From: Thermodesulfobacteriota bacterium
Lineage (GTDB): Bacteria > Desulfobacterota > Desulfocorpusculales > Desulfocorpusculum
Reading direction: 5' to 3'
Assembly: GCA_028275295.1 (NCBI GenBank)
Contig: JAPWUY010000138.1
Span: forward strand, 1 to 5,965
Length of the DNA: 5,965 nucleotides
The translations under genes were made by a program, and so were the position numbers. Shown one piece after another: positions 5,850 through 5,965 of this stretch; position 1 is the first letter of the stretch, and every line of letters begins with the position of its first letter. Under the pieces are notes generated by a model. That model ran no database searches and had not been told where the DNA came from. It saw only the letters and a program-made list of their open reading frames with translations.

Positions 5850-5965
5850 ATACTGTGTTGGGTTGTCAAGCCTCCTTGGTTTAGGGAGAGTGGGCTCCCT
5901 GGTAATGAAACGCTGGGTTGAAGGGCTGCGCCGACTTGAGAACCCCAATGGCAATGTGAACTAGC
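5850..5965. other. Unique sequence after the repeat array, no gene recognised
   Basis: These 116 bases are not part of the repeat. A 6-bp hairpin AGGGAG / CTCCCT lies at 5883-5900 without a T-run. A short frame ends in TAG at the window edge, but it begins in repeat DNA and its translation is not recognisable. It could be the start of another element or the end of a gene that continues outside; neither can be shown here. Confidence 0.3.

Noticed and set aside
5701..5964. Possible small gene running from the last repeat units to the right edge.
   Set aside because: Most of it is repeat sequence, the frame has no good ribosome binding site, and the unique C-terminal part is not recognisable.

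Overview
The window suggests a moderately GC-rich Gram-negative bacterium. It encodes a periplasmic N-acetylmuramoyl-L-alanine amidase with an AMIN domain and a lipobox-bearing lipoprotein, both of which imply a diderm envelope. The mix of a PflX-type radical SAM enzyme, a divergent PrmA-like methyltransferase, frequent GTG/TTG starts and dense structured intergenic repeats would fit a former deltaproteobacterial lineage (Desulfobacterota or relatives). That placement is inference; no rRNA or other phylogenetic marker is present.

Layout. Bases 1 to about 103 (perhaps 128) are part of a structured repeat unit in inverted orientation, cut by the window edge. A cell-wall amidase (AMIN, Amidase_3, LysM) follows on the plus strand. 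Nine bases after its stop lies the stop of a convergent minus-strand radical SAM gene of the PflX/COG1313 type. A roughly 330-base intergenic region then carries the probable promoter of the radical SAM gene on one strand and the leader of a plus-strand lipoprotein gene on the other. That lipoprotein is the most unusual gene: lipobox, charged helical segment, then a complete Hint (intein-like) domain ending in His-Asn-Cys, only five residues before the stop. A strong intrinsic terminator follows at once. Next comes a PrmA-like methyltransferase gene with a GTG start.

From about 4940 to 5849 the DNA is a tandem array of roughly 227-bp units. Each unit carries two inverted copies of a REP-like hairpin element, an arrangement like a BIME (bacterial interspersed mosaic element). 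One hairpin shows compensatory base changes between units. The array stops abruptly at the foot of a hairpin, and the last 116 bases are unique sequence with no recognised gene.

The genes do not form an obvious pathway. The amidase and the lipoprotein belong to the envelope, PrmA-like proteins act on ribosomal protein L11, and the radical SAM enzyme has no assigned substrate. Each seems to be its own transcription unit. Inverted repeat copies bracket the four-gene block, so recombination between them could invert it. The main candidates for something undescribed are the toxin-less Hint lipoprotein and the covarying REP/BIME-like array.
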